A stretch of DNA of 64,000 nucleotides from Viscum album (taxonomy: Eukaryota; Streptophyta; Magnoliopsida; Santalales; Viscaceae), in the NCBI GenBank assembly GCA_963277665.1, contig OY728122.1, positions 1,544,562,868 through 1,544,626,867 of the forward strand, given 5' to 3'. The translations under genes were made by a program, and so were the position numbers. Of this stretch, positions 13,180 to 22,429 are shown piece after piece (the first letter of the stretch is position 1; each line of letters begins with the position of its first letter). The notes under the pieces were generated by a model. The model saw only the letters and a list, made by a program, of their open reading frames with translations. It searched no databases and was not told where the DNA came from.

Positions 13180-13950
13180 TAAAGTAGGCACATCATGGAA
13201 GAGGTGATCTATTCTACCGATTGTTCCAAATTATTTATTCTTATACCTCCTATTATTTAGTTGTTTCATTCTAATTTAATAAAATTAGAATCAATAATAT
13301 ACTGATATGTTATTATATATATGAAACAACCCTATTTCAGCTTCTATTAATCCTACGAAATATGAAACCACCATTCGTGCGTATGAACGAATAACCGTCT
13401 CCACAGCGTGGTGTAATCTCTTTTTCACCACCACCTTACTTGGATGGGTATAATGGTGAAAATAATAACTATATATCATTATTATGACATAATATTAATT
13501 CTAAGATATTATACACCATCCAATTCAATTCCATTTCAACAAATAGGGGAATGATATCATCGCTCGTGCGTACGTACGACTTTCAATCTCAATGACACGA
13601 TGAGATTCATTCTCATTACTAACAATTAAAGAATAAAAATAAAGTATATATAATAAGTAATCATGAAATATATGAAATAATAATTCTAATGGATTTTTGT
13701 GTATATATATATGTCATTTACTTACATTCATTCAATTTAACAAGGGAACGAAAAAACCATTCATGTGTATGTACGACTTACCATCTCCATGAATGGTGTA
13801 TTCGATTTCATTGATTGATCTATTATATATATTTATATGCAGAATATATATGATATATAAATCATGTCTTAAATTATGCAAATAATTAAATCATGATCTA
13901 TGTAATAACATCCAGAATAACAATCCCAAACTTGTATGATAAATCAAATG
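13180..13950 (+). repeat. Three diverged tandem units of about 190 bp in element A 5' LTR
   Basis: A core of the form CGTGYGTAYGTACGACTTACC, then a segment like CTCCATGACACGGTGTAATC, occurs at about 13,374, 13,565 and 13,758. Each is preceded by a similar stretch (TTCAATTYAACAANNGGGAA...). The same three cores appear in the partner LTR at about 32,212, 32,401 and 32,601, so the triplication predates insertion of element A. The core contains the self-complementary GCGTACGTACG-type sequence. Its role is unknown; repeated promoter elements in an LTR are one possibility. Confidence 0.65.
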
Positions 13951-14251
13951 ATTATTACCCAAAATGTTGCTTTAACATGGAATTGAAAAATGAACAGGTA
14001 ATATAAAGTCATAATGGAATAATATATGATATAATAAATAATATTATGGTTTTTTTACAAGGTAATAATATATTTAATCCCAGTATATTGGAGTTTCGGA
14101 CATGTACGGATGAAATTGGACCTATAGTAAGGGTAAACATTTCTAATCTCATTTTTATTCGATATTGTTTATACGTAAGTATCTACAGGGGTAATATTTA
14201 TCATCAACGTCCATATTTTATAAAAATATTTTCACAAAACCTTTACTTTTC

Positions 14252-14256
14252 TTCTA
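14252..14256. other. Target-site duplication of the Tekay-like element, left copy
   Basis: The five bases TTCTA precede the LTR start, and TTATA follows the other end at 25,815-25,819, a four-of-five match. Five-base duplications are normal for Ty3/gypsy integrase. Confidence 0.6.
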
Positions 14257-15419
14257 TGTAATGACCCGTAATTTCCATGTAATATTTTTAAATAAATTGA
14301 AATTATACGTGTCCGCAAAAATTTACAGTGCTTGATTCTGTGGCCCGGAGAGCCCAAAATGAATTTCTGGACTATTTTTTGGGTACATTCAGTAAACTTG
14401 CGTGTTGGGATTCTAACTTTTGAACCAGTGCTCGGAATTGAAATCTTAGGGCACCATTGAACTCGCAACACCAATATTTGCTTAAGGAGACTTTCACCTC
14501 GACCACAGATATTTGAGGGTGAATGTTAGTTTTTCGGTTTTTTCGAGTAAGAATAAGATAAAAATAAAAGTGTGTGACTTTTTATTTTTATTTGCAATAC
14601 CCATGTGGGTGTTGGGAGGTGGGGACCACCAGAACTAAACCTCCATGTGTAAGTTGAGTTGTGGGCACCACCAGACGTTAACCACCCATGAGAGGTTATG
14701 GTGTTGGGGACCACCCAAACCTAACCTCCCATTAGAGGTTATGGTGGGGGAGACAACCTGAGGCCTAAACATCCTGAAATCCCCACATTATAGAGAAGAA
14801 AACCTCTCAAACTCCCTCATCAATGTGTAGGATCCTATTTAATTCCCCCACATTAATTGCGCCAATGAACATAAAATTAATTATGCCAACCCTCCCCTCT
14901 AATAAATTGATCCAACACATCAATTAATTAATTAAACTATTTAAATTTATTCCACCAAACATAATAGAGGGGATAATATTTTATTTTTAAACCACTTTTC
15001 ATTTGGATGGAATTGGGAGGAAGCTTCTCCAAGGAATAACACTTCCTCCATGAAGAATGCTTCCTCCACGAAGAATGCCGACAAGGAACATCTAGATACG
15101 ATGAACCGATGCAGGAGCCCGGGATTGGAGGTTTGTGGTGGACGAGACGAATGATGATGACTTCAACTTCTTCCTCATGCCAACGTCATCAAATGAATGA
15201 GGTAGTGGTTTATTGATTAACAATTCCAATGTTCTCCCCTTCTAATGTTTTACAGGATTTGGGAATACAGATCGACGTGGGTTGTTGGAAATGCAATTTT
15301 AAACTATCTTCCATACACGTTGATGCTTCGTTCATTGTGAACTTCTTGCTAAAACTCTTAACGCGGAGGGTGAAAGCCAAAATAACATGGCTCGACCCCT
15401 CCGTCGTTCTTATTTGGTT

Positions 15420-16130
15420 TACCCTTAGAAATGGAGGAAGGAAAGAAATGCGACGAAGGCGATGACGGTGAAGAAGGGAATGGCGTCGCCACCTTCCACA
15501 TCTGCGACCCACGCCACCCCCGTGGCCTTCAAATTTTTGGCCGAACTGGCTCTGCACCCTGTCTCTATGCCCGGGCCAAGACACCCACGGTGCTCCGCCC
15601 TCTCGGCCGAACCGGCCGCATGCCCCAACTCCACGCCCGGACCAATCCGTAAGTGGCACACTGGCCTCCTAGCCAAACCGGCTTCGTGCCCTAGCCAAGC
15701 CGCCCTATAGTGGACCGGCCTCCCAGCCAAGTTGACACCACACCCCAGCCGAGCCACCCCATGGCACACCAGGCTCCCAACCGAACCAGCCACACGCCCC
15801 CGCAGCGCTCCGACCTCCCTGCAGAACTAGTCCCGCACCCCTGCAGCTCTCTGGAATCTCGGGCGAACAAGCTCCATGCCTTGGCCAGAATAACCTCGTT
15901 GTGGCCCTCCGATCTGCCCTGGATCGCGGCACCCAACCACCCTCTGAGCCGCCCAACGACCTTGTGACCTCGCGGAAACTTCCGACCGAGTCACACCGCG
16001 ACCTTGCACGCTCATGGCCATCTATGGACCTCCGCGGCCCCTCGGGGCCTGTCAGACCAACCCAACAGGTCGGGTTGCACTGCATGTTAGGTCAGTCTGA
16101 CCAGGTTAGACCTAACCCTGGCCGCTATGA
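15420..16130. repeat. GC-rich degenerate array inside Tekay 5' LTR
   Basis: About 0.7 kb of CpG-rich sequence in an otherwise AT-rich window. Units of roughly 55 bases recur around GCCTCCCAGCCAAG / GCCTCCTAGCCAAACCGGC and CACGCCCC motifs, for example at 15,662, 15,717 and 15,770. The equivalent in the 3' LTR is 23,640-24,300, also with GCCGAACCGGC-type repeats. The array is therefore an inherited LTR feature. Confidence 0.6.
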
Positions 16131-16539
16131 CTCATTTACTTTCATTTGGACATAATATTGGCACCAGACGTCTGTTTGACAAACCGTTAGCGGTGCTAGA
16201 AATACTGGATCGAGAAGGTCCCTTTGAGTGATACCCCTTTGTGTTTTGGATTAATATGTTTAATGGTCAGGTTGGATCGAGCACGAATCCAACCGGGGCC
16301 CCGGAACTAAAAGGCTTATAACTCACATATCGGGCATACGAATGACGCGCCGTCTGTTACGTTAAGACACCTATGATGAGGAGGACCATTGAAATACATC
16401 ATTATGGGACTTCGTGGAAGTTGGAGTATCGACAAGTAGCTTATGGATCAAATCCTCCCAGAGACGAGGGAGCGTAGCGTGGAGACCTAGTGGTTAGCTG
16501 AGATTTGACGACTGCTGACCGCTTCGACTAAGAGTGACT

Positions 16540-16830
16540 CGACAGGCCCAGTGGGGAGAGCCTTTGTTTCGTGACAGACACATGGTGGGGTCACCTTGGT
16601 GACACAGTATACCCAAGGTACTCGATAGGAGGATTACCTCATCAGGTCTGCAGCGGGACCTCCTCTGTGTGACACGACAGACCCACGGTGGGGAGTGCCT
16701 CTATGTGACACAACAGACCCATGATACTCAACATGAGGAGTACCTCAACAGTACAAGGTTAGTGGGAAGCGCCTCTTTGTGATGCAGAAAGCCCACTGTA
16801 CATGATAGAGGAGGATTTCTCTAGCATACG
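16540..16830 (+). repeat. Short tandem motif array in Tekay 5' LTR
   Basis: Units built around GTGACACGACAGACCCACGGT, GGGGAGTGCCTC and TACTCGATAGGAGGA recur about five times with variation. The 3' LTR has the matching array at about 24,780-25,070 (GACAGACCCACGGTACTTGA, GTGCCTC, GGAGGAGTA). The motif is specific to this LTR family within the window. Confidence 0.6.
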
Positions 16831-17566
16831 AGGTGTTCGGCATTTTGTTCGTAATATTACTTGATACAACCCCTAGAAAAAATCATGGTGTGAGCTGAGT
16901 TAGAACCACTATTTGTTGCTCATGATTTAGATTTATTACTTGATAAAATAGGTATATGTATATGAATATACCAATTTAAGGTTATATGTTGATTTTATAC
17001 TTTTTATTTTAACCTTGTAGGATTTTGTGAGACCTAGAGGGTCTCATGGTCCGTACTGAGTATCCTTATACTCACCCCTGCAAGGTTTATGCCTACACCT
17101 TGTTGTGTTGGTTGCAGACGATGGACAACGCTGAATGAGGATGAGAGTACTAGGACTCGATGGTACCTGGAGGTGGGCCATATGAAGAGTTGGTACATGG
17201 AGGAGATATATATTCGGGGAGTGCTGAGTAGGCGATCAGTACCTACCCATCAGGTAGCAACCTCTAAGGATGATCTAGTAGCTGGCTCTTCTTTTTCATC
17301 AGTTCTATTGTATCATAGTTGAACATGTACTTTCCTATAGAACTTTTATTCTAGTCCCTTTTACTTTCATCACTCATTTTTTATATAGTTTACTTGGTTG
17401 TTCGTCCATATATTTTCTTCCTTGTGTGTGTGTTACAGGTTATAAATGCAATGCTTTCCTAGTTTTAGTGAATTATGCCTTTGGTTCTAGTTACTAGCCC
17501 CTGTCCTATGGAAGTTGGGATTGAGGTAGTCACATCATGGGCCCTGGGGGACAGGTCGTGACAAAT

Positions 17567-17584
17567 TGGTATTAGAGGAGTCGA
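17567..17584 (+). promoter_or_regulatory. Primer-binding site of the Tekay-like element
   Basis: TGGTATTAGAGGAGTCG begins three bases after the 5' LTR. It matches the end of plant initiator tRNA-Met as used by many gypsy and copia elements (TGGTATCAGAGC), with C to T at position seven. It fixes the orientation and the LTR border. Confidence 0.85.
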
Positions 17585-17861
17585 TTCTACCGCAGAACAT
17601 GAACTCTGATCTTTTCTATGATGTAGTAGTGTAAAGGATAATGAGTGTGGTTTACAGTTTAGGGAGTCCAGTGTTGGTTCGGAGGCCGACGTATCCATAT
17701 ACCTAGACTCTGACGTCTGATTTCAATCTCGGTGCATGAAAACACTGATTTCATGTTTGTTTTCAAGAGTGTTCTTTTTGATCTTTTGAGTCAGCTCACT
17801 TGGTATAACTTTCAGCTCACCATGTTTAACTTTTAACTGTGACACACCTGTTTCCATTCAA

Positions 17862-18860
17862 GATGCCTCCACATAGACAACCAACTAGAGTTCCAAGATT
17901 TGTATGCACTGATATCCCAAGGAGTGATGAGGCCTCGGTGTAGGGCCCTTTTCCAGTAGAGGCACCAGTAGAGGCACCAACGGTTCCACTCCTCGTTGTG
18001 CCACTGATGCCACCAACCCCAGCTGCAGATAGTGCATGTTGCTTGAGTGCATGGCATGAGTTCCAGTGCTAGGGGACATCCAGGTTTGGGGGAGAGATGG
18101 ACACATAGGCGGTTAAGGATTCGCTGGAGGCTATGGTGAGAGTCTTTCGACACGTGTGGACACTAGCTGATCTCATGGTGATCTTTGATTCCATCCTTCT
18201 ACAGGAAACAATAGGAAGATGGTGGAGCTTGATACTCTAGGTTCACGACGAGTGGAAGCTTCTCTAGGAAGACTTCGAGAGCCTGTTTTGGGCAGAGTCT
18301 ATCCCAACAACACTTCGCGTAGTGCTCATATAGGATATTCTTCATCTATAGCTGGGCAGCATGACTGTAGCATAGTATTCAGTAAGGTTCAATGAACTCT
18401 CACGATACTCCACAAAGATTGCGTGGGACCCTTTCATCAGGGCCTGAAACATTGACCAGGTAATCAGGTTGGAGATCAGGGCTTCAGTGATCTCACTCAT
18501 AATACCGACGTAGGCAGGTTTGTTAAAGAGAGCCCTCGTGTGGAGTGTTTTTGTGCTGAGTAGTCACCAGTAGCGAGACACAGTACCAGTCATCATGTAG
18601 TTGAGTCTTCTACAGATCACAGTAGACAGATGTCACAATGGTCCAAGAGGTCCAGACCTACAGTTGGATGACCGCATGACTCATTATCGGTTGTGTGGGG
18701 CACCTGAAGTGGAACTAGTCACACCAGGAGGTGGAAGTGTTATGCATACGGTAGGAAGGGTCACGTGGCTCGTGACTATCTGACCCACCATTTGAATGAT
18801 CAGCAGACTGTCAAAGGACTGCCCAAGAAGAGATAGATGTTTGATTGAGGAGGTCTGCAG
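17862..18860 (+). pseudogene. Tekay-like gag remnant
   Basis: This is the structural Gag protein gene. The start at 17,862 reads MPPHRQPTRVPRF, a typical chromovirus gag beginning about 300 bases after the primer site. The capsid core is broken by stops and frameshifts. Near its end, 18,738-18,779 reads C-Y-A-Y-G-R-K-G-H-V-A-R-D-Y, the CX2CX4HX4C RNA-binding zinc knuckle, with the second and last cysteines changed to tyrosine (TGY to TAY). The knuckle would not bind zinc. Protease follows about 300 bases downstream. Confidence 0.75.
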
Positions 18861-19049
18861 GGAGAAGGATGACGTGGAATAGGAGTTGGCTGTGTGGCTG
18901 GAGGTGGAAGACGATTCGAGATGTTACCACCCCCACCACTTGGAGGTCCACCCAGACCGCTGGGAGCTGGTGGGCAGGGGAGAGCTCAACTCAAGGAAGA
19001 TGAGGCCTACGATCACATCGCTCTAGAGATGATATGAGATACGATCTAT

Positions 19050-19340
19050 GTATACTACACCATAGCTATAGTACTTATAGAAACAAGTTATAGTCATTCA
19101 TTTATTGTCACCGCCTTCGTTTGTAGCTCAGAGATTCCTATGGAGATTTTTGTTTGATCCTTACGGCTAGATACTCCTATGGTAGTAGATTCGACGATTA
19201 CGCAATGGTGTCGGCACTGTGAGCTTACTCTGGGGTGAGAGAGATTCGGTTGGGATATCCTAGTAGTGGTGTCGAGGCCTTATGACGTCATCTTGGGTAT
19301 GGAAATGTTATCTACTATCCATGCTTAGATAGACTGTATT
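19050..19340 (+). pseudogene. Tekay-like protease remnant
   Basis: The retropepsin-like protease would cut the Gag-Pol polyprotein. 19,071-19,115 reads VLIETSYSHSFIVTAF, aligning with the family's LxDTGSSHSFI. The catalytic aspartate is glutamate (19,080-19,082) and the glycine of DTG is serine. The C-terminal part at about 19,280-19,340 reads YDVILGMEMLSTIHA, matching DVILGMDWLxxHxA, and is followed by a stop. It is inactive by active-site loss alone. Confidence 0.75.
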
Positions 19341-19439
19341 CGGTGAAGGGTGCGGTGTGTCCCACAGATGCTACTAGGATTACCATTACTGGCAGAAAGG
19401 GAGCCTTTTTAGTGCATGGTGGATTTACCTGGAGGAGAG

Positions 19440-20440
19440 TGTAGTCGATCACTCTTCAGTTGGCTAGCCTGACCCTCAAATCTATTGATGTGGAGAGTCA
19501 GGGCTATCTTATAGTGGTGGACCAGTACATGGATGTTTTCCCTAATTATGTTTTGGGTATACCTCCTTGTAGAGAGGTGGACTTTAACATTGACTTTTAC
19601 CCTGGGATGACACCGATATCTACACCAGCATATCGGATGGCTCCCATGGAGTTTCATGACCTACGGGTACAGTTATAGGAGTTGCAAGGGAAGGGAATCA
19701 TCTAGACTTGTGTTTCTCCTTGGGTAGCCCCTATTCTGTTTGCCAGGAAGGAGGATGGGAGCTTGAGGATTTGTGTTGACTACCGGAACCTGAACCAGTT
19801 TATCGTGAAGAACAAGTACCCACTCCAGAGGATTTTCGACCTCGTTGATCAGCTGAAGGAAGCATTATGGTTCTCAAAGATAGACCTCATATCAGGCTAT
19901 CACCAGCTCAGAGTATGAGACGAGGATGTGCAGAAGAAGAAAATCAGACTTCGGTATGTCCATTACGAGTTATTGGTAATGCCATTCGGTGTGACCAATG
20001 CTCCATCAGTGTTCATTGGACTCATGAACATGATCTTTAAGAAATAACATGATCAATTTTTAGTGGTTTTCAATGACGACATTCTGTTCTACTTGGATAC
20101 TAAGGAGGAGAATGCTTATCATTTACAGGTAGTACTAGACACACTCTGATAGAACCAGCTTTATGGTAAGCTCTCGAAGTGCCAATTCTTGATACGAGTG
20201 GTCCACTTTCTAGTAAATTTCATATCAATTGATGGAGTTTTAGTAGATCTTGTTATGATTGATGTGGTACTTTCATGGGATCTACCCACTAGTGTGACGG
20301 AGGTACATGGATTCCTTGCTTTGGCTCGACACTACCAGAGGTTTGTGCCAGATTTATTTAGAGTTTCATCACCACTGTCAGCCTTGACGAAGAAGGGGAA
20401 ACCATTCATGTGGTTGGAGAGATTCATGTAGAGTTTTTAG
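19440..20440 (+). pseudogene. Tekay-like reverse transcriptase remnant
   Basis: The domain begins after a segment like YMDVFPNYVLGIPPCREVDF (about 19,525-19,585). Readable blocks are [20 protein letters not shown] (19,726-19,790), [15 protein letters not shown] (about 19,872-19,916, then a stop), [13 protein letters not shown] (19,980-20,020) and the polymerase site FNDD at 20,069-20,080, where families have Y/F-V/I-DD, so both aspartates remain. The thumb and connection read DLPTSVTEVHGFLALARHYQ (20,280-20,340). Several stops interrupt it. It is better preserved than the equivalent in element B and less so than the minus-strand element. Confidence 0.9.
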
Positions 20441-20900
20441 GATCTAAGGAAGAGGATGATTAGTGCCACCATCTTGAGGCATCTGGAGGAGGGAGTAGGG
20501 TATATAGTCTTCTGTGACTCATATGGGGCTAGGCTTGGATGTTTCCTAATGTAGGAGTGAGTAATGATAGCATACAGTTCTCGGTAGCTGAGATAGCATG
20601 AGCAGAACTACACTACCCATGAAAAAGAGTTAGCAGCAGTGGTCTTCTCCTTAATGATGTTGTGAAACTATCTGATGGGAGAACTATTTACATTGTAATA
20701 TTATCAGAAGAGTCTCAGGTATATCTTTTCATAGAAGGACCTGAACCTGATACAGTGACGTTTTCTTGAGCTCGTCCAGGAATATGACTTCAAGATAGTC
20801 TATAATCCTTGGAAGGGAAATGTCTTAGCAGATGCAATCAACAGGAGGTCTGGTATATGGCTTCTAGGTGAGGTGACAATGCAGCTGGCCGCATTGCAGA
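20440..20900 (+). pseudogene. Tekay-like RNase H remnant
   Basis: This is collinear with RT_RNaseH. 20,510-20,560 reads VFCDSYGARLGCFLM (family VYCDASxxGLGCVLMQ), 20,610-20,660 YTTHEKELAAVVFSL, 20,710-20,730 KSLRYIFS, and 20,765-20,840 FLELVQEYDFKI then NPWKGNVLADAINR (family YHPGKANVVADALSR). Stops separate these blocks. The order is exactly that of a chromovirus pol. Confidence 0.85.
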
Positions 20901-21099
20901 TATCCTTCGTGGAACGTGATGGAGCATCTTTACTTTAGTATCTTACAGTCACTCCCCCACTCCATCAAAGACTCAGTGAGGCGCAGCATGGCAACAATGA
21001 CTGTGAGGCTTGATGTGCTCAGATATCAATAGGGTAGGCACCTGATCGATTTTATGATGGTGGGGATCACGTCATCCTTATTAGAGAATGTACCGTGGT

Positions 21100-22080
21100 A
21101 CCAGCTTCACTTTAGGAGGAAGTGTTGAGAGAGTTCCACACATCCCTTCTAGTGGTACATCCAGGAGTGGAAAATATGTATTAGGATCTCCGACGACAGC
21201 ACTAGTGGCTTGGAATGAAGAAATTAGTAGCAGAGTTAGTCTCTCAGTGCCTTACTAGTCAGCAAGTGAAGGCAAATCATCATGTTCTAGTAGGATTGGT
21301 TCAGCCTTTTGAGGTCCCAGAGTTGAAGTGGGATGGGATATCCATGGACTTCGTGACTTGACTTCCACGTACATCCAGAGGTCATGACTCAATTTGGGTG
21401 ATCATCGATCAACTGACCAAGTCAGACCACTTCCTACCTATCAGAGACCAGGCTTCAGTAAAGTTCTTGGGACGCCTCTATGTATAGGATATTGTGCGGA
21501 AACATGGAGTACCATTGATGATATTATCTGATCGTGATGCATGATTAACTACCCGAATATGGAAGGGGTTGCAGGAGGATTTCAGAACACAGCTTCGTTT
21601 GTGCACCACCATCCATCCCCAGACGGATGTCCAGACTGAGTGGACCATTCAGACCTGCGAAAACATGTTGTGTGCTTGTGTCCACAGCTTCAGTTGTAGT
21701 TTGGAGGATCAGTTACCTTTGGTGGATTTTTCATAAAAAATAGCTATCACTCCACCATTGTGATGGCACCTTTCGAGGCATTATATGGGCGACCTTGTAG
21801 ATCACCATTGTGTTGGACTGACCCTGGGGAGTCCACAGTAGTGGGACCAGAGACGGTATGAGCTACCATAGTGAAGGTGAAAGTCATCTTGGAGTTGATC
21901 AAGACTTCATAGAGGAGGCATAAGTCATATGTTGATAGGAGACAGAGACCTATGGATTTCAAGGATGGCAACCACGTCTTTCTACGGGTCCCACTTCAAT
22001 GAGGTTTGCGGTGATTTGGCCTAGGCGGAAAGTTATATCCTATATTCATTGGACCATTTCAGGTCCTCAACAGATTTGGT
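21100..22080 (+). pseudogene. Tekay-like integrase remnant
   Basis: The N-terminal zinc-binding region shows VHPGVENMY (about 21,153-21,180) and CLTSQQVKANHH (about 21,250-21,285). The core shows WDGISMDFVT (21,330-21,359, first acidic residue kept), LSDRDA (21,524-21,541, second kept) and HPQTDVQTEW (about 21,614-21,643, glutamate at 21,638-21,640 kept). The DDE triad survives although stops break the frame. MAPFEALYGRPC-type sequence follows near 21,762-21,795. The domain leads directly into the chromodomain. Confidence 0.85.
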
Positions 22081-22387
22081 GAGGTGGCATACTTCTTAGC
22101 TCTTCCACCTCAGTTTCACCTAGTGCATGATGTCTTCCACGTGTCCCAGCTGAGGAGATACATGCACGACAATTCTCAAATCATCGACAATGGCGGGCTG
22201 GATGTCGACGATGGGGTAACATTTATGGAGGTTCCAGTATTGATTGATGATCGACAGGAGTGGGTCATTTGTGGACGGTTTCTACCTCTGGTGTGTGTAC
22301 TCTAGAGGAATGGGAACATCCAGGAGAGCACATGGGAGTGGGAGGCTCATATGCATGCTCAGTACCCTAACTTTTTCCCTTAGTTTG
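22080..22387 (+). pseudogene. Tekay-like chromodomain at the pol C terminus
   Basis: About 22,084-22,160 reads MAYFLALPPQFHLVHDVFHV then SQLRRYMHD, the linker conserved before chromodomains. 22,225-22,302 reads EVPVLIDDRQEWVICGRF then LPLVCVL, where the family has VLDRxxKxLRxKxIPLVKVLW. A stop is followed in frame by ESTWEWEAHMHAQYPNFFP (22,322-22,380), the chromodomain end (EATWExExxMxxxYPxLF). In live chromoviruses this domain directs integration to heterochromatin. The real stop at 22,379-22,381 lies about 50 bases before the 3' LTR. Confidence 0.85.
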
Positions 22388-22417
22388 AGTCGTGGCTTAT
22401 GGGGATGTGGATCCATG

Positions 22418-22429
22418 AGGTGGGGATAA
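22418..22429 (+). promoter_or_regulatory. Polypurine tract of the Tekay-like element
   Basis: GGTGGGGATAA abuts the TG of the 3' LTR at 22,430. The tract would prime second-strand synthesis. It is somewhat degraded. Confidence 0.6.

Larger units (their letters stand above)
11644..14256 (+). repeat. 5' LTR of element A, first part
   Basis: This starts TTTAACACCCCC, the degraded form of the gypsy LTR start seen at the partner LTR (TGTAACACCCC, 29,213). The purine-rich AAAGGGGGATATAA lies just before it. The two LTRs are collinear over kilobases, for example CACTACACAAAACACTTACA here against CACTACATGCAACACTGACA there, and ATTACCCAAAATGTTGCTTT in both (13,956 and 32,796). A Tekay-like element interrupts it at 14,257 and it resumes at 25,815. 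It carries a triplicated block of about 190 bp (13,180-13,950). A segment of about 0.6 kb present in the partner LTR (29,790-30,390) is missing here. Confidence 0.8.
14257..17563 (+). repeat. 5' LTR of the Tekay-like element
   Basis: It begins TGTAATGACCCG and ends GGTCGTGACA, giving TG...CA borders, and pairs end to end with 22,430-25,814. Internal landmarks shared by both copies are a motif starting CACCTCGACCACAGAT, a GC-rich array (15,420-16,130), a repeated GACAGACCCACGGT-type block (16,540-16,830) and a run starting ACTGAGTATCCTTATACTCA near the 3' end. The GC-rich open frames on both strands here (15.2-16.2 kb) are by-products of base composition and not genes. Confidence 0.9.

Noticed and set aside
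13700..13720. Short TA runs such as GTATATATATATATG
   Set aside because: They are brief microsatellite-like runs of a kind expected in AT-rich DNA, with no further structure.
15210..16155. A cluster of overlapping open frames of 60-149 codons on both strands in GC-rich DNA
   Set aside because: They lie wholly in the Tekay LTR, overlap in all frames, have proline/arginine/glycine-rich translations from the repeat array, and show no family motif. High GC removes stop codons.
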